64,000 nt of DNA from Aliishimia ponticola (GCF_004803475.1 NZ_SRKY01000002.1:434001-498000); one strand, 5' to 3'. Shown: positions 9,030 through 21,449, counted from the stretch's first letter. Program-made: numbers and translations. The notes: a model not told the origin generated them from the letters alone.

Positions 9030-10010
9030 TTACCGGGCGACCTGCAACTGAATGGTTGTGTCGCTGATTACAGTGCCATCGCGGATCAGCGCCACGTCGC
9101 CCCGATACTGCCCCGGACCAAACCATGACGCGCCCCCTGTCTTGCGTCCAATCGCACGAAAGAGTTGCGCCTGCGCTTTTTCAAGGGCGAGGTCCTTTTC
9201 GATCACGGTCGCTCCGTCCGGCCCGGTTATGGACAGGCGCAGCGTATCGCCGGGGCGGCTGCCGAACACGTGTCCCCACAGAACCAGGGCCGGGCTGTCC
9301 AGACGGAGTTCGTCAATTCCCGCGCGTCCTTGTTTCACGGCATCATAGTCCGGGATTTGTGTCGAGAACCCTGCAGAGATGATCCCGCCGGGCTGGTAGT
9401 CGGGGGTCTTGATCCACAGATCCTCTGCCGGGCGCGTGATGCTGCAACTCGTGGCGTCTGGCGCGAACGGGTCGATGGGCTGGCCGTCCTTACGGACACT
9501 CAGGTGGACATGCGGGAATTGGGTGCGCCCAGAGAGTCCGACCAACCCGATCTGCGTGCCCGCGTCTACTGTCTGGCCGTTGCGCACAGTGATGGAGCCG
9601 CGCCGCAGGTGGCAATATTGCGTCTCCCATCCGTTCTCATGCGTGATGACGACGCCATTGCCGCATTCCTTGCCTTCGATCTGATGCTCGTTCTGCGCGG
9701 TGAGCAGTTGATCGGGCAAACCGTCGCGCGTTGCACGCACCCGGCCCGGCGCGGCGGCTATGACGGGCACGCCTTTTGCGACCTCATCAAGACTGCGCAG
9801 CGCGAAGTCGGTGCCTTTGTGGCCGTCATAGCTGAGCGTTTCGCAGCGATAATCGGTCGCCCCAGGCCCGGAATCGCGATCGACATATTGTTGGATGAAG
9901 CAGCGCTGATCCTCGCCCAGTGGGCAATCAATCGGGGGCTGCAAATGAAACTCCCCCGCCAGAGAGGTGCTGGCGAGGGAGCAAAAGATTAGCGCAACGG
10001 CGCGGCGCAT
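9030..10010 (-). CDS. M23 family metallopeptidase, exported
   Basis: Secreted or periplasmic peptidoglycan endopeptidase-like protein of 326 residues. The signal peptide is [18 protein letters not shown]. The M23/LytM core has H64 and D68 (DGHKGTDF), H134 (QYCHLRRG) and H167-x-H169 (PHVHLSV), so the usual zinc and catalytic residues are all present and the enzyme should be active. A beta-rich C-terminal region of about 130 residues (from about 196, QPGGIISAGF) follows. The start overlaps the clpA stop (ATGA on the minus strand), so it is translated from the clpA message. It converges on the OmpA-domain gene, with 9 bases between stops; a shared role in the cell wall is possible. Confidence 0.9.
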   Translation of the reverse strand: MRRAVALIFCSLASTSLAGEFHLQPPIDCPLGEDQRCFIQQYVDRDSGPGATDYRCETLSYDGHKGTDFALRSLDEVAKGVPVIAAAPGRVRATRDGLPDQLLTAQNEHQIEGKECGNGVVITHENGWETQYCHLRRGSITVRNGQTVDAGTQIGLVGLSGRTQFPHVHLSVRKDGQPIDPFAPDATSCSITRPAEDLWIKTPDYQPGGIISAGFSTQIPDYDAVKQGRAGIDELRLDSPALVLWGHVFGSRPGDTLRLSITGPDGATVIEKDLALEKAQAQLFRAIGRKTGGASWFGPGQYRGDVALIRDGTVISDTTIQLQVAR

Positions 10011-12331
10011 CAGTCCGCTGTAAGCAGGGGCGGCTTGTTCTTGCCGAGGCGCGGATTGCCGGGCCCCTCGATGCGCAGTTCCAATTCGCCATTCTTGACG
10101 CCGACCTTGACGACACCGCCCTTGGACAGTTTGCCGAACAGCAACTCTTCCGCCAGAGGCTTCTTGATGTGCTCTTGGATGACCCGGCCCAAGGGGCGCG
10201 CGCCCATCTTGGAATCATAGCCCTTGTCACCCAGCCACTCGGCAGCCGGCTTGGTCAGTTCGATTGTCACGCCGCGATCCAGAAGCTGCGCTTCCAGTTG
10301 CAGAACGAACTTCTCGACCACTTGCAGAATGACGTCCTTCGGCAGCGGCGCGAAGGAGATGACCGCATCCAACCGGTTCCGGAATTCCGGAGTAAAGGTC
10401 CGTTCGATTGCGGCTGTATCTTCGCCTTCGCGATGGTCGCGGCCAAAGCCAACCGCGGCTTTCGCAAGCTCGGACGCGCCAGCATTGGAGGTCATGATCA
10501 GGATCACGTTGCGGAAGTCCACAGTGCGCCCGTTGTGATCGGTCAGCGTGCCATGATCCATCACCTGCAACAGGATGTTGTAGACATCGGGATGCGCTTT
10601 TTCGATCTCATCAAGAAGCAGCACGCAGTGCGGATGTTGATCGACGCCATCCGTCAACTGACCACCTTGATCGAACCCGACATAGCCGGGAGGCGCACCA
10701 ATCAGGCGGGACACCGCGTGTTTCTCCATGTACTCGGACATGTCGAAGCGGAGCATCTCAACACCCAGCGTATCGGCCAGTTGCTTGGCGACCTCGGTCT
10801 TGCCGACACCGGTCGGACCCGCAAAGAGATAGTTGCCGATCGGCTTCTCAGGTTCACGCAGACCCGCACGGGCCAACTTGATGGCCGAGGACAGCGCTTC
10901 GATCGCGGCATCCTGGCCGAAGACCACGCGTTTCAGGCTAACTTCGAGATCCTTGAGGACCTGCGCATCATCCTTCGACACGTTCTTGGGCGGAATGCGG
11001 GCGATCTTGGCCACCACGGATTCGATTTCCTTGACGCCGATCGTCTTGCGGCGCTTGGATTCGGGCAGCAGATGCTGCGCTGCGCCTGCCTCGTCGATCA
11101 CGTCGATCGCCTTGTCCGGCAGCTTGCGGTCATTGATGTAGCGCGCAGACAGTTCCACCGCCGTTTTGATCGCGTCGTTCGTGTATTTCACCGCGTGGTG
11201 ATCTTCGAAATAGGGTTTCAGACCGCGCAGGATTTTCACGCTATCTTCGACCGAAGGTTCATTCACGTCGATCTTCTGGAACCGGCGCGACAGGGCGCGG
11301 TCCTTTTCGAAGTGCTGGCGGAATTCCTTGTAGGTGGTGGACCCCATCGTCCGCAATTTACCGCCCTGCAAAGCCGGCTTCAGCAGATTGGACGCGTCCA
11401 TCGCCCCGCCCGAAGTCGCCCCGGCACCGATAACGGTGTGAATTTCGTCGATGAAAAGAACACCATCCGGGTGATCCTCAAGTTCGGACACAACAGCTTT
11501 CAGGCGCTCTTCGAAGTCACCGCGATAGCGCGTTCCGGCCAGAAGGGCCCCCATGTCGAGGCTGAAGATCGTCGTATTCGCCAGGACTTCGGGGACTTCG
11601 TGCTGCACGATCTTACGCGCAAGGCCTTCCGCGATTGCGGTTTTGCCCACGCCGGGATCGCCCACCAGAAGCGGGTTGTTCTTGCGCCGGCGGCACAGAA
11701 CCTGAATGCAGCGTTCCACCTCATGCGAGCGACCGATCAGCGGATCGACATCGCCTTCGCGCGACTTCTTGTTGAGGTCCACGCAGTATTTCGCGAGCGC
11801 GGATTCCTTTTTATCCCCTTCGGTCACGCCTTGCGGCTCGTCCTCAGGCTCAGGCGCGCCTTTCACCGACCGGTTTTCACCATAGGACGGGTCTTTGGCG
11901 ACACCGTGGGCGATGAAGTTCACGGCGTCGTACCGCGTCATGTCCTGTTCTTGCAGGAAATACGCCGCGTTCGACTCACGTTCAGCAAAGATGGCGACAA
12001 GGACGTTCGCCCCGGTCACTTCCGTGCGCCCGGAAGATTGGACATGGATCGCAGCGCGTTGAATCACGCGTTGGAAAGCGGCTGTCGGCACAGCTTCCGA
12101 CCCGTCGATTTCGGTGACAAGGTTCGCAAGATCCTCATCCACGAACTCGACCAGAGTCTGCCGCAGCTCCTCCGTGTCGACACTACAGGCTTTCATCACG
12201 CGCAGTGCATCGGGTTCGTCAATCAGCGCAAGAAGCAGATGTTCAAGCGTAGCAAATTCGTGACGCCGCGCATTGGCCAGCGCCAGCGCTGCGTGGATTG
12301 CCTGTTCAAGTGTCGTCGAGAATGAAGGCAC
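10010..12331 (-). CDS. clpA: ATP-dependent Clp protease ATP-binding subunit ClpA
   Basis: AAA+ unfoldase of 773 residues that feeds substrates to ClpP. Seen: N-terminal Clp repeat domain (1-145), D1 ATPase with Walker A GDPGVGKT (224-231) and Walker B VLFIDEIH (291-298), D2 ATPase with Walker A GPTGVGKT (505-512), and the ClpP-docking loop equivalent AVGFGRD just after TSNAGASE (VGF in place of E. coli IGL). The start is a GTG at 12331, supported by AAGGAG 8 bases upstream. ClpA is normally encoded next to the adaptor clpS; no clpS gene lies upstream here. The downstream M23 gene overlaps by four bases. Confidence 0.96.
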   Translation of the reverse strand: MPSFSTTLEQAIHAALALANARRHEFATLEHLLLALIDEPDALRVMKACSVDTEELRQTLVEFVDEDLANLVTEIDGSEAVPTAAFQRVIQRAAIHVQSSGRTEVTGANVLVAIFAERESNAAYFLQEQDMTRYDAVNFIAHGVAKDPSYGENRSVKGAPEPEDEPQGVTEGDKKESALAKYCVDLNKKSREGDVDPLIGRSHEVERCIQVLCRRRKNNPLLVGDPGVGKTAIAEGLARKIVQHEVPEVLANTTIFSLDMGALLAGTRYRGDFEERLKAVVSELEDHPDGVLFIDEIHTVIGAGATSGGAMDASNLLKPALQGGKLRTMGSTTYKEFRQHFEKDRALSRRFQKIDVNEPSVEDSVKILRGLKPYFEDHHAVKYTNDAIKTAVELSARYINDRKLPDKAIDVIDEAGAAQHLLPESKRRKTIGVKEIESVVAKIARIPPKNVSKDDAQVLKDLEVSLKRVVFGQDAAIEALSSAIKLARAGLREPEKPIGNYLFAGPTGVGKTEVAKQLADTLGVEMLRFDMSEYMEKHAVSRLIGAPPGYVGFDQGGQLTDGVDQHPHCVLLLDEIEKAHPDVYNILLQVMDHGTLTDHNGRTVDFRNVILIMTSNAGASELAKAAVGFGRDHREGEDTAAIERTFTPEFRNRLDAVISFAPLPKDVILQVVEKFVLQLEAQLLDRGVTIELTKPAAEWLGDKGYDSKMGARPLGRVIQEHIKKPLAEELLFGKLSKGGVVKVGVKNGELELRIEGPGNPRLGKNKPPLLTAD

Positions 12332-12520
12332 TGGCTGTGCTCCTTCTGATCTGGGTCGGTGCGGGCGCCGTCACAGACGCGCCATACCCGGGAGGGGCAA
12401 CACCAACCATGGCCTCATAGTCTTAGAGTTTGGTTGATACGGCGGCAGCTTCAAGGTTTTTCTTTTGCACAACTGCTCACTTTTCCCATCAGTGCCTGAA
12501 ACCTGAGCCGTTATTTTCAA

Positions 12521-13294
12521 TCAGAAATTGTCTTTCCGGGTGCGGATTTCGGTAAAGACATCGACTGCGGGCGCCCCTTTAAAGCCGATATTCTCGGCAA
12601 GCGCGGGAACGTCCGCACGCAGGAAAGGGTTGGTTTCAAGTTCTTCAGAAAGAAGCGAGGGCACGGTCGGTTCCTCGCGGCTACGCAGTTCAGATATGGT
12701 CGCGGCGCGTTTTTGCAAGGCCGCGTTGTCCGGGTCGATGCTAAGCGCGAACTTCGCATTCGCCTCGGTATATTCGTGGCCGGAATAGATCATCGTCTCC
12801 GGCGGCAGCGCGGCGAGCTTGCACAGGCTTTCCCACATTTGCGGTTTCGTGCCTTCGAAGACGCGGCCACAGCCCAGGGCCATCAGGCTGTCTGCGGTGA
12901 AAACGGCGTGCGAGTCGGGGAAGTGGAACGCCACATGCCCCACCGTGTGACCGGACACGTCGATGACGGTTCCGCGTTCGTCGCCGATGGTTACGGTATC
13001 GCCTTCCTCCACCATCTGGCCAAGCGGCGGCAGGCGCCCCATATCGGCCCGAGCGCCGACCACTTTCGCTTTATGCACTTTCAGCACGTCATCCAGCCCG
13101 GCGATGTGATCCCAGTGGTGATGCGTGATCAGGATCTGGTCCAGCGTCCAGTCGCGGCTGCGCAGGGCCGCAAGGATCGGTGCTGCCTCCGGCACGTCGA
13201 TCAGGCTGGTGCTGCCCGTGGCTGGATCATGGGCGAGAAAGGCGTAATTGTCTTCAAGGCAGGGGATGGTCACGATTTCCAGGGGCATGGTCAT
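12521..13294 (-). CDS. gloB: Hydroxyacylglutathione hydrolase (glyoxalase II)
   Basis: Cytosolic metallo-beta-lactamase-fold enzyme of 257 residues that hydrolyses S-lactoylglutathione to lactate and glutathione in methylglyoxal detoxification. The metal motif THHHWDH gives H58, H60, D62 and H63. Further ligands are in GHTVGHVAFH and SGHEYT. The length equals E. coli GloB (251). The start at 13294 (MTMPLEIVTI) was preferred to a longer frame beginning in the neighbour's promoter; an ATG two codons later (13288) is equally possible. Divergent from a methyltransferase gene, a pairing I associate with this family of bacteria. Confidence 0.95.
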   Translation of the reverse strand: MTMPLEIVTIPCLEDNYAFLAHDPATGSTSLIDVPEAAPILAALRSRDWTLDQILITHHHWDHIAGLDDVLKVHKAKVVGARADMGRLPPLGQMVEEGDTVTIGDERGTVIDVSGHTVGHVAFHFPDSHAVFTADSLMALGCGRVFEGTKPQMWESLCKLAALPPETMIYSGHEYTEANAKFALSIDPDNAALQKRAATISELRSREEPTVPSLLSEELETNPFLRADVPALAENIGFKGAPAVDVFTEIRTRKDNF

Positions 13295-13371
13295 TTGTCT
13301 TTTGCTTGATACACTGCAATTGAAGAGTGGCGTTGGGACGCGCCAATGACAAGCCACAGGAGACCGGAGCC

Positions 13372-14121
13372 TTGCATCTGGACGTGCAGGATCTGCGAAA
13401 TTTCTATTACCGCCATGCGCTGGGCCGTGCTGTGCAAAACAGCCTGCGCGAGCGGGTGGCGAGCCTGTGGCCAGAGGTAACGGGCCAGACGCTGGTGGGG
13501 TATGGGTTTTCCGTGCCGCTGCTGCGCCCTTATTTGCAGGACGCGCGCCGCGTTGTTGCGCTGATGCCGGGGCCGCAAGGGGTGATGCCGTGGCCGAACA
13601 ACATGCCCAATGTGTCCGTCCTGTGCGAAGAAACCCGCTGGCCGCTTGAAACCGGGCATGTGGACCGGCTGATCATGATGCACGGGCTCGAGACATCTGA
13701 ACATCCCAGCGCGCTGCTGGAAGAAGCATGGCGAGTCCTTGGGCCGGGCGGAAAGGCGCTGTTCATCGTGCCCAACCGGGCCGGATTGTGGTCGCGCCGG
13801 GACGCGACGCCCTTTGGCTATGGGCACCCCTATTCGTCGAGCCAGCTTGAGACGCAGCTTAGAAAGCACCAGTTTCTGCCTGAAAGGCATTTGGGCGCGC
13901 TGTATCAATTTCCGTCGCATCGGCGTATCTGGATGAAATCCGCGAAACTGCTTGAGAAGGTGGGGCGCACCATGCCAGCCTTCATCGTGGGCGGCGTCTT
14001 TATCGTCGAGGCGTCAAAGCGGGTCTATCCGCCCAAGGGCAACACGCAGCGCAAGCCGCAACGCCAAGGCATCCCTGTGCTGGAAGGCATCTCCAAGCCG
14101 GTGGCGGGCCCTGCGGGCTGA
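13372..14121 (+). CDS. Class I SAM-dependent methyltransferase
   Basis: Methyltransferase type 11-like protein of 249 residues. The region [12 protein letters not shown] near the N-terminus, the hydrophobic strand RVVALMPG, and [16 protein letters not shown] (post-motif III) are typical of a family found in Rhodobacterales whose substrate is unknown. A classical GxGxG motif I is weak (GYGFSVPLL). The start is inferred as the TTG at 13372 ([10 protein letters not shown]), with AGGAG 9 bases upstream; an in-frame GTG at 13327 would add 15 residues. Its C-terminus is basic and Pro/Gln-rich (RKPQRQGIP). Divergent from gloB, which leaves only 77 bases for both promoters. Confidence 0.8.
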   Translation: MHLDVQDLRNFYYRHALGRAVQNSLRERVASLWPEVTGQTLVGYGFSVPLLRPYLQDARRVVALMPGPQGVMPWPNNMPNVSVLCEETRWPLETGHVDRLIMMHGLETSEHPSALLEEAWRVLGPGGKALFIVPNRAGLWSRRDATPFGYGHPYSSSQLETQLRKHQFLPERHLGALYQFPSHRRIWMKSAKLLEKVGRTMPAFIVGGVFIVEASKRVYPPKGNTQRKPQRQGIPVLEGISKPVAGPAG

Positions 14122-14148
14122 CCCGTGCGGGCCGCCGATTGCCACGGT

Positions 14149-14188
14149 TTGAATATCGGTAAGAACCCGTGTAATGTTATCGCTAACA
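14149..14188 (+). promoter_or_regulatory. edd promoter with GntR/LacI-type operator
   Basis: A sigma-70-type promoter is readable directly: -35 TTGAAT (14149-14154), 17-base spacer, -10 TAATGT (14172-14177). The perfect palindrome TGTTATCGCTAACA at 14175-14188 overlaps the -10 box and start site, the classical position for a repressor. TGTTA(N4)TAACA matches the general LacI-family/GntR (gluconate repressor) half-sites. Regulation of the downstream 6-phosphogluconate dehydratase gene by such a repressor is an inference; no regulator gene is in the window. Confidence 0.7.
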
Positions 14189-14213
14189 CACTTCACCTCA
14201 TATGGGGGCCGTC

Positions 14214-16022
14214 ATGCCACTCAACGCAACGCTCGAAAAAGTCACTGACCGGATCATCGAACGCAGCAAGCCCACGCGCAGCGTCTACCTAGAGCGGATG
14301 CGCAAGGCCGCATCGGATGGACCGGCGCGGGCGCACCTGTCCTGCAGCGGTCAGGCCCATGCCTATGCGGCGGCGGGCGAAGATCAGTCCGCGCTCGCCA
14401 CGAAATCGGCGGGTAATCTGGGGATCGTGACCGCCTATAACGACATGCTTTCAGCGCACCAGCCGTTCGAAACCTACCCGGCGCAGATCCGCGAGGCGGT
14501 GCGCAAGGTGGGCGGCACGGCGCAGGTCGCGGGCGGGGTTCCGGCCATGTGCGATGGCGTAACGCAAGGCGAGGCTGGCATGGAATTGTCGCTGTTCTCG
14601 CGCGATGCCATTGCATTGTCGACGGCGGTCGCGCTCAGCCATAACGTGTTCGACGCGGCGGTTTTCCTTGGCGTGTGCGACAAGATCGTTCCGGGCCTCG
14701 TGATCGCGGCGCAGGCCTTTGGCCATTTGCCGGTGGTGTTCTTGCCGGCAGGCCCGATGACCAGCGGCCTGTCCAATGATGAAAAAGCCAAGGTTCGGCA
14801 GCAATTCGCTGCGGGCGAGGTCGGGCGCGACAAGCTGATGGAGGCGGAGATGGCCGCCTATCACGGCCCTGGCACCTGCACATTCTACGGCACGGCCAAT
14901 ACCAACCAGATGCTGATGGAGTTCATGGGCCTGCACCTGCCGGGGGCCAGCTTTGTCAATCCGGGCACCGATCTGCGCACGGCCCTGACCGAAGAGGGCG
15001 CGCGGCGGGCGCTGTCTCTGTCCGCGCTGGGCAATGACTATACGCCGGTTTGCGATATCCTCGATGAAAAGGCGTTCGCCAACGGGATCGTCGGGCTGCA
15101 CGCCTCTGGCGGCTCCACCAACCTGCTGATTCACCTGATCGCCATGGCGCGGGCCGGGGGCATCGTGCTGGATTGGGAAGATTTCGCCGATTTGTCCGAA
15201 GTCACGCCGTTGCTGGCGCGCGTCTATCCCAACGGTCTGGCCGATGTGAACCACTTCCACGCGGCGGGCGGTCTTGGCTACATGATGGGCGAATTGCTGG
15301 AGGTGGGCCTGCTGCATGACGACACGCGCACCGTCGCGGGCACGGGGCTGAAACGCTATACGCAAGAACCGAAGCTGAAGGATGGCGCGCTGACCTGGGA
15401 AGATGGCGCGGCGGACACGCTGAACGACAAGATCCTGCGCCCGGCGTCTTCGCCTTTCCAGCCGACGGGCGGTCTCAAGCGGTTGTCCGGTAATTTCGGG
15501 ACCGGCGTGATCAAGGTCTCTGCCGTGAAGGAAGAACACCGCGTCGTCGAGGCGCCGGTGCGCATCTTCCACGATCAGGATGAGGCAAAAGCCGCGTTCA
15601 AGGCGGGCGAATTTACCGGCGATGTCATCGTTGTGGTCCGGTTTCAGGGGCCGAAGGCGAACGGGATGCCCGAACTGCACTCGCTGACCCCGATGCTGAG
15701 CGTGATGCAGGGGCGGGGCCAGAAGGTGGCGCTGGTGACGGACGGGCGCATGTCTGGCGCGTCTGGCAAGGTGCCTGCGGCCATTCACGTCTGCCCCGAG
15801 GCACTGGATGGTGGCCCGATTGCGCGGCTGCGTGACGGCGACATCGTGCGGCTGGATGCCGAAGCCGGGACGCTGGAGGTGCTGGACGTGGATCTGAGCA
15901 CGCGCGAGGTCGCAACGGCCGATCTGTCCGCCTATCACACCGGCGTTGGCCGCGAACTTTTCGCGCCGTTCCGCGCGGCGGTCGGAGCGGCGGAAAACGG
16001 GGCGACGATTTTCGGCGTCTGA
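14214..16022 (+). CDS. edd: Phosphogluconate dehydratase (Entner-Doudoroff)
   Basis: [4Fe-4S] dehydratase of 602 residues (E. coli Edd has 603) that turns 6-phosphogluconate into 2-keto-3-deoxy-6-phosphogluconate. Family sequence is continuous from RVTDRI-like VTDRIIERS at the N-terminus through [12 protein letters not shown] and [11 protein letters not shown] (cluster cysteines), [12 protein letters not shown], and [15 protein letters not shown] at the C-terminus. The ATG at 14214 sits 5 bases after GGGGG; an ATG at 14202 lies closer to the operator and lacks a ribosome site. The usual partner eda is not adjacent: the next gene is atpH, 349 bases away. Confidence 0.96.
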   Translation: MPLNATLEKVTDRIIERSKPTRSVYLERMRKAASDGPARAHLSCSGQAHAYAAAGEDQSALATKSAGNLGIVTAYNDMLSAHQPFETYPAQIREAVRKVGGTAQVAGGVPAMCDGVTQGEAGMELSLFSRDAIALSTAVALSHNVFDAAVFLGVCDKIVPGLVIAAQAFGHLPVVFLPAGPMTSGLSNDEKAKVRQQFAAGEVGRDKLMEAEMAAYHGPGTCTFYGTANTNQMLMEFMGLHLPGASFVNPGTDLRTALTEEGARRALSLSALGNDYTPVCDILDEKAFANGIVGLHASGGSTNLLIHLIAMARAGGIVLDWEDFADLSEVTPLLARVYPNGLADVNHFHAAGGLGYMMGELLEVGLLHDDTRTVAGTGLKRYTQEPKLKDGALTWEDGAADTLNDKILRPASSPFQPTGGLKRLSGNFGTGVIKVSAVKEEHRVVEAPVRIFHDQDEAKAAFKAGEFTGDVIVVVRFQGPKANGMPELHSLTPMLSVMQGRGQKVALVTDGRMSGASGKVPAAIHVCPEALDGGPIARLRDGDIVRLDAEAGTLEVLDVDLSTREVATADLSAYHTGVGRELFAPFRAAVGAAENGATIFGV

Positions 16023-16371
16023 CCCGGTTTGAGGTGCCCCGCGATTCCAGCCGGGTCCAGTCGGGGCCGTCTGGCGGAGGGCGCCGCGACCGCACAAATT
16101 CGGCTTTAGCGCGTGTGACTCGCGCGCTATTGGCCGCAAAGCGCGGTGTTTTTGTCACCTTTACAATGGTCCAATCCGTCGCACCTTGGGGCAAGTTGCT
16201 GAAATCGTTAACAAAGCGAAAATTCGCGCCAGAATTTCCTATGTTGCGAGCGCGAAAAGGCTCTGCTATGCCGCCCGTGATTTGCGACGGGGACTAACAC
16301 CTGTTGCTGGGAACGACCCCGGCGGGCGCAGTTGCGACCGAAAACCGGGGCAAAGCTATGAAGGGATGGAT
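16023..16371. other. 349-base gene-free stretch between edd and atpH
   Basis: No convincing coding sequence is seen. Just after the edd stop GACCCGG and CCGGGTC (about 16021-16058) could pair, but with a long loop and no T run, so it is at best a weak terminator. Upstream of atpH the pair TTGCGA (16244-16249), 17 bases, TATGCC (16267-16272) is the best sigma-70-like candidate for the ATP synthase promoter, with only partial agreement with consensus. A leader of roughly 90 bases would follow. The region around 16150-16230 is clearly more AT-rich than its surroundings, as expected of a promoter area. Confidence 0.4.
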
Positions 16372-16932
16372 GTGTCCGAACCAGCTTCGATTTCCTTTGG
16401 CATTGCTGCCCGCTACGCCACTGCCGTGTATGATCTGGCCAAGGACGACAATTCCGTCGCGGCCATCGAATCCGATCTCGACGCGCTGTCTGGTGCGCTG
16501 GCCGAGAGCGGTGATTTCAACAACCTGATCGGGTCTCCGATCTACTCACGCGAAGAGCAAGGCGCCGCGATTTCCGCGCTGGCGTCGAAAATGGGTCTGT
16601 CGACCATCATGTCCAACACGTTGGCATTGATGGCGTCCAAGCGCCGCCTCTTCGTGTTGCCGCAACTGCTGACGGCTCTGCGCGAGCAGATCGCTGAGGA
16701 TAAAGGCGAGGTGACTGCGGAGGTCGTCAGTGCGAAAGCCCTGACCAAGACGCAGTCGGACAAGCTCGCCAAGTCCCTCAAGGATCGTCTCGGCAAGGAT
16801 GTCACGATCAATGCCACTGTCGATGAGAGCATCATCGGCGGACTTATCGTAAAAGTGGGCTCCAAGATGATCGACACGTCGATCCGTTCGAAGCTCGCTT
16901 CTCTCCAGAATACAATGAAAGAGGTCGGATAA
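16372..16932 (+). CDS. atpH: F1 ATP synthase subunit delta
   Basis: Peripheral-stalk subunit of 186 residues joining the F1 head to the b subunits. The N-terminal helical domain ([12 protein letters not shown], about 9-20) and the C-terminal motif [24 protein letters not shown] are diagnostic for delta/OSCP. The GTG at 16372 ([10 protein letters not shown]) is preferred, with AAGGG 6 bases upstream; an ATG at 16366 directly abuts the AAGGG and is less likely. First gene of the five-gene F1 operon. F0 genes are absent here, as is normal in Alphaproteobacteria, where they form a separate cluster. Confidence 0.94.
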   Translation: MSEPASISFGIAARYATAVYDLAKDDNSVAAIESDLDALSGALAESGDFNNLIGSPIYSREEQGAAISALASKMGLSTIMSNTLALMASKRRLFVLPQLLTALREQIAEDKGEVTAEVVSAKALTKTQSDKLAKSLKDRLGKDVTINATVDESIIGGLIVKVGSKMIDTSIRSKLASLQNTMKEVG

Positions 16933-18471
16933 ATGGGTATCCAAGCAGCAGAGATTTCTGCGATCCTGAAGGACCAGATCAAGAATTTCGGTCAGGAAGC
17001 CGAAGTTGCTGAAGTCGGTCGCGTGCTCAGCGTGGGTGACGGGATTGCCCGTATCCATGGTCTGGATAACGTGCAGGCCGGTGAGATGGTCGAATTCCCC
17101 GGTGGTATCATGGGCATGGCCCTGAACCTGGAAAGCGACAATGTCGGCGTCGTGATCTTCGGCACCGACCGTGACATCAAAGAAGGCGACACCGTCAAGC
17201 GCACGAACTCCATCGTGGACGTTCCCGCCGGCGAAGAGCTGCTGGGCCGCGTTGTTGACGGTCTGGGCAACCCGCTGGACGGCAAGGGCCCGATCAACGC
17301 GAAAGAGCGCCGCGTCGCGGACGTCAAGGCGCCGGGCATCATCCCGCGTAAATCCGTTCACGAGCCGATGGCGACCGGCCTGAAAGCCGTTGACGCGATG
17401 ATCCCGATCGGCCGTGGCCAGCGCGAGCTGATCATTGGTGACCGTCAGACCGGTAAAACCGCCGTGGCTCTGGACGCGATCCTGAACCAGAAATCCTACA
17501 ACGACGCTGCGGGCGATGATGAGAGCAAGAAGCTCTACTGCATCTACGTCGCGGTTGGTCAGAAGCGTTCCACCGTTGCACAGCTGGTGAAGCGTCTCGA
17601 AGAAACCGGCGCGATCGATTACTCCATCGTCGTGGCCGCAACCGCGTCCGAGCCGGCACCGCTTCAGTTCCTTGCGCCCTATGCCGCGACAGCGATGGCC
17701 GAGTACTTCCGCGACAATGGCCGCCACGCGCTGATCATCTATGATGACCTGTCCAAGCAGGCTGTTGCTTATCGCCAGATGTCCCTGCTGCTGCGTCGTC
17801 CGCCCGGTCGTGAAGCGTATCCGGGTGACGTTTTCTACCTCCACTCACGCCTGCTGGAGCGTTCCGCGAAGCTGAACGAAGACAATGGCGCAGGGTCGCT
17901 GACGGCGCTGCCGATCATCGAAACCCAAGGGGGCGACGTTTCGGCGTTTATTCCGACCAACGTGATCTCGATCACCGACGGCCAGATCTTCCTTGAAACG
18001 GAACTGTTCTACCAAGGTATCCGCCCTGCTGTGAACACCGGTCTGTCGGTGTCACGGGTTGGCTCCTCGGCCCAGACCAACGCGATGAAATCCGTCGCTG
18101 GTCCGGTGAAGCTGTCCCTCGCGCAGTATCGCGAGATGGCGGCCTTCGCCCAGTTCGGGTCCGACCTTGATGCCGCCACTCAGCAGCTGCTGAACCGTGG
18201 CGCACGTCTGACCGAGTTGATGAAGCAGCCGCAATACGCGCCGCTGACCAACGCGGAAATCGTCTGCGTGATCTTCGCGGGTGTGAATGGCTATCTCGAC
18301 AAGGTCGCCGTGAAGGACGTGGGTCGCTTCGAGGCAGGCATGCTGGCGCATCTGCGCGGCAAGCACCAGGACCTGCTGGACTGGATCACCAAGGAAGATC
18401 CGAAAATCAAAGGCGAGGCCGAGGATAAAATCCGGGCCGCTCTGGACGAGTTCGCCACAGATTTCGCGTAA
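16933..18471 (+). CDS. atpA: F1 ATP synthase subunit alpha
   Basis: Non-catalytic nucleotide-binding subunit of 512 residues, three copies per F1. The P-loop GDRQTGKT is at 169-176, and the arginine-finger region [11 protein letters not shown] is near 373. ATG follows the atpH TAA directly with no spacer. Codon usage is strongly biased (CTG, CGT, ACC), as expected for a highly expressed gene and visibly different from neighbouring low-expression genes. Confidence 0.98.
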   Translation: MGIQAAEISAILKDQIKNFGQEAEVAEVGRVLSVGDGIARIHGLDNVQAGEMVEFPGGIMGMALNLESDNVGVVIFGTDRDIKEGDTVKRTNSIVDVPAGEELLGRVVDGLGNPLDGKGPINAKERRVADVKAPGIIPRKSVHEPMATGLKAVDAMIPIGRGQRELIIGDRQTGKTAVALDAILNQKSYNDAAGDDESKKLYCIYVAVGQKRSTVAQLVKRLEETGAIDYSIVVAATASEPAPLQFLAPYAATAMAEYFRDNGRHALIIYDDLSKQAVAYRQMSLLLRRPPGREAYPGDVFYLHSRLLERSAKLNEDNGAGSLTALPIIETQGGDVSAFIPTNVISITDGQIFLETELFYQGIRPAVNTGLSVSRVGSSAQTNAMKSVAGPVKLSLAQYREMAAFAQFGSDLDAATQQLLNRGARLTELMKQPQYAPLTNAEIVCVIFAGVNGYLDKVAVKDVGRFEAGMLAHLRGKHQDLLDWITKEDPKIKGEAEDKIRAALDEFATDFA

Positions 18472-18483
18472 GGGGGTGGGCGC

Positions 18484-19365
18484 ATGCCTTCTCTGAAGGA
18501 CCTTAAAAACCGGATCGAAAGCGTGAAATCCACGCGGAAGATCACGAAGGCCATGCAGATGGTGGCCGCCGCGAAACTGCGGCGGGCACAGGAAGCTGCC
18601 GAAATGTCGCGCCCCTATGCGGAGCGCTTCAATTCGGTGATGGCCGGGCTGACCGCCTCTGTCGCGGGCAGCGAATCCGCTCCGCTCCTGTTGCGCGGGA
18701 CCGGCAAGGAAGACGTGCATCTGCTGGTCGTCATGACCGCAGAGCGTGGCCTTTGCGGTGGTTTCAACGCCAATATCGCAAAGCTTGCCCGGAACCACGC
18801 GACGGACCTTCTGGCGCATGGCAAGACGGTCAAGATCCTGACCGTCGGCAAAAAAGGCCGTGACAACCTGAAGCGGGATTTCGGTGACCAGTTTGTTGGT
18901 CATGTCGATCTGAGCGGCGTCAAGAACATCGGCTACAGCGATGCGCAGGGCGTGGCCCAGGACGTGCTCAGCCGTTTCGACGCGGGCGAATTCGACGTTT
19001 GCACGATCTTCTACTCGAAGTTCCAGAACGTCGTCACGCAGATCCCGACAGCGCAGCAGGTCATCCCTGCATCGTTCGAGGGTGCGCAAGCCGAAGACGG
19101 TGATCAAAGCGTGGGCTATGACTACGAGCCGGACGAAGAGCGCATCCTTGCGGATCTTCTGCCGCGCGGCGTGGCCACGGCCATCTTCTCGGGGCTGCTG
19201 GAAAACAGCGCATCCGAGCAGGGCGCACGGATGTCCGCGATGGACAACGCAACGCGCAACGCTGGCGACATGATCGAAAAGCTGACGATCGAGTATAACC
19301 GCTCGCGTCAGGCTGTGATCACCAACGAGCTGATTGAAATCATTTCCGGCGCGGAAGCGCTGTAA
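18484..19365 (+). CDS. atpG: F1 ATP synthase subunit gamma
   Basis: Central-stalk subunit of 293 residues that rotates within the alpha3beta3 head. The N-terminal helix ([20 protein letters not shown], residues 3-22, followed by [14 protein letters not shown]) and the C-terminal helix (NEL­[10 protein letters not shown] region, [12 protein letters not shown]) form the coiled coil. The central Rossmann-like part has [10 protein letters not shown]. It starts 12 bases after atpA behind a G-rich ribosome site. Confidence 0.97.
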   Translation: MPSLKDLKNRIESVKSTRKITKAMQMVAAAKLRRAQEAAEMSRPYAERFNSVMAGLTASVAGSESAPLLLRGTGKEDVHLLVVMTAERGLCGGFNANIAKLARNHATDLLAHGKTVKILTVGKKGRDNLKRDFGDQFVGHVDLSGVKNIGYSDAQGVAQDVLSRFDAGEFDVCTIFYSKFQNVVTQIPTAQQVIPASFEGAQAEDGDQSVGYDYEPDEERILADLLPRGVATAIFSGLLENSASEQGARMSAMDNATRNAGDMIEKLTIEYNRSRQAVITNELIEIISGAEAL

Positions 19366-19383
19366 GAGAGACCGGAGACGTAA

Positions 19384-20811
<1,428 letters not shown>

Positions 20812-20887
20812 TCCGGACCCTCAAGCGTACCGCCGCGGCTTTGCCAAGACAGCAGGGCTTGCGGCGGACTGACAAGGAGACAGCCTG

Positions 20888-21325
20888 ATGGCAGACACAC
20901 TCCATTTCGACCTCGTGAGCCCGGAGCGGCGTCTGGCTTCCGTTGACGCACAGGCGATTACCGTCCCCGGCGCCGAGGGCGACATGACCGTGATGGCAAG
21001 CCACGCGCCGACGATCACAACCCTGCGCCCCGGTATCCTCAAAGTGGACACCAGCAACGGCACAGAAGAATACGTGGTGTCCGGTGGTTTTGCAGAGATC
21101 AACGCCGAAAGCGTGACCGTTCTGGCAGAGCTGGCTGTGGCGCGCGGCGACATGACCCAGGACGATCTGGACAAAATGCTGGCATCCGCTCAGGCCGTTT
21201 ATGACAAGGCGAAAGACACGTCCGAGAACGAGCCGGGCCTTGTCGACGATGCCGCCAAGCTGCTGGCCGACATGGTCGCAATGGGCGGTGAAATCGGCCT
21301 TGATCCGAAACAGCCGAATCTCTGA
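20888..21325 (+). CDS. atpC: F1 ATP synthase subunit epsilon
   Basis: Subunit of 145 residues that couples gamma to the c-ring and can inhibit ATP hydrolysis. The N-terminal beta sandwich shows [12 protein letters not shown], the conserved [16 protein letters not shown], and a GGFAEIN strand. The C-terminal helical part is short, and the inhibitory C-terminal helix is not clearly of the E. coli type. AAGGAG is placed well before ATG. Last gene of the operon, followed by a strong terminator. Confidence 0.95.
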   Translation: MADTLHFDLVSPERRLASVDAQAITVPGAEGDMTVMASHAPTITTLRPGILKVDTSNGTEEYVVSGGFAEINAESVTVLAELAVARGDMTQDDLDKMLASAQAVYDKAKDTSENEPGLVDDAAKLLADMVAMGGEIGLDPKQPNL

Positions 21326-21349
21326 GATCGTCTGACATGACTGAATAAG

Positions 21350-21381
21350 GGCCCGGATGCGACACGCATGCGGGCCTTTTT
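21350..21381 (+). terminator. Intrinsic terminator after atpC
   Basis: A GGCCCG stem (21350-21355) pairs with CGGGCC (21371-21376); inside it ATGCG pairs with CGCAT around the loop ACA, followed by TTTTT (21377-21381). Near-perfect rho-independent terminator closing the ATP synthase operon. Confidence 0.88.
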
Positions 21382-21449
21382 CGTGGACCCCTCGCGCGCC
21401 ATTCCAGCGTTGCTTTGCGTGGGCCGAATTTTTTGATACGCAAACGAAC

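Noticed and set aside
9920-12325. 801-codon open frame antisense to clpA
   Set aside because: It mirrors the ClpA frame codon by codon and has no family motifs; long antisense frames are normal in such GC-rich genes.
14451-16139. 562-codon open frame antisense to edd
   Set aside because: Edd is certain; the antisense frame has no start signal or family features.
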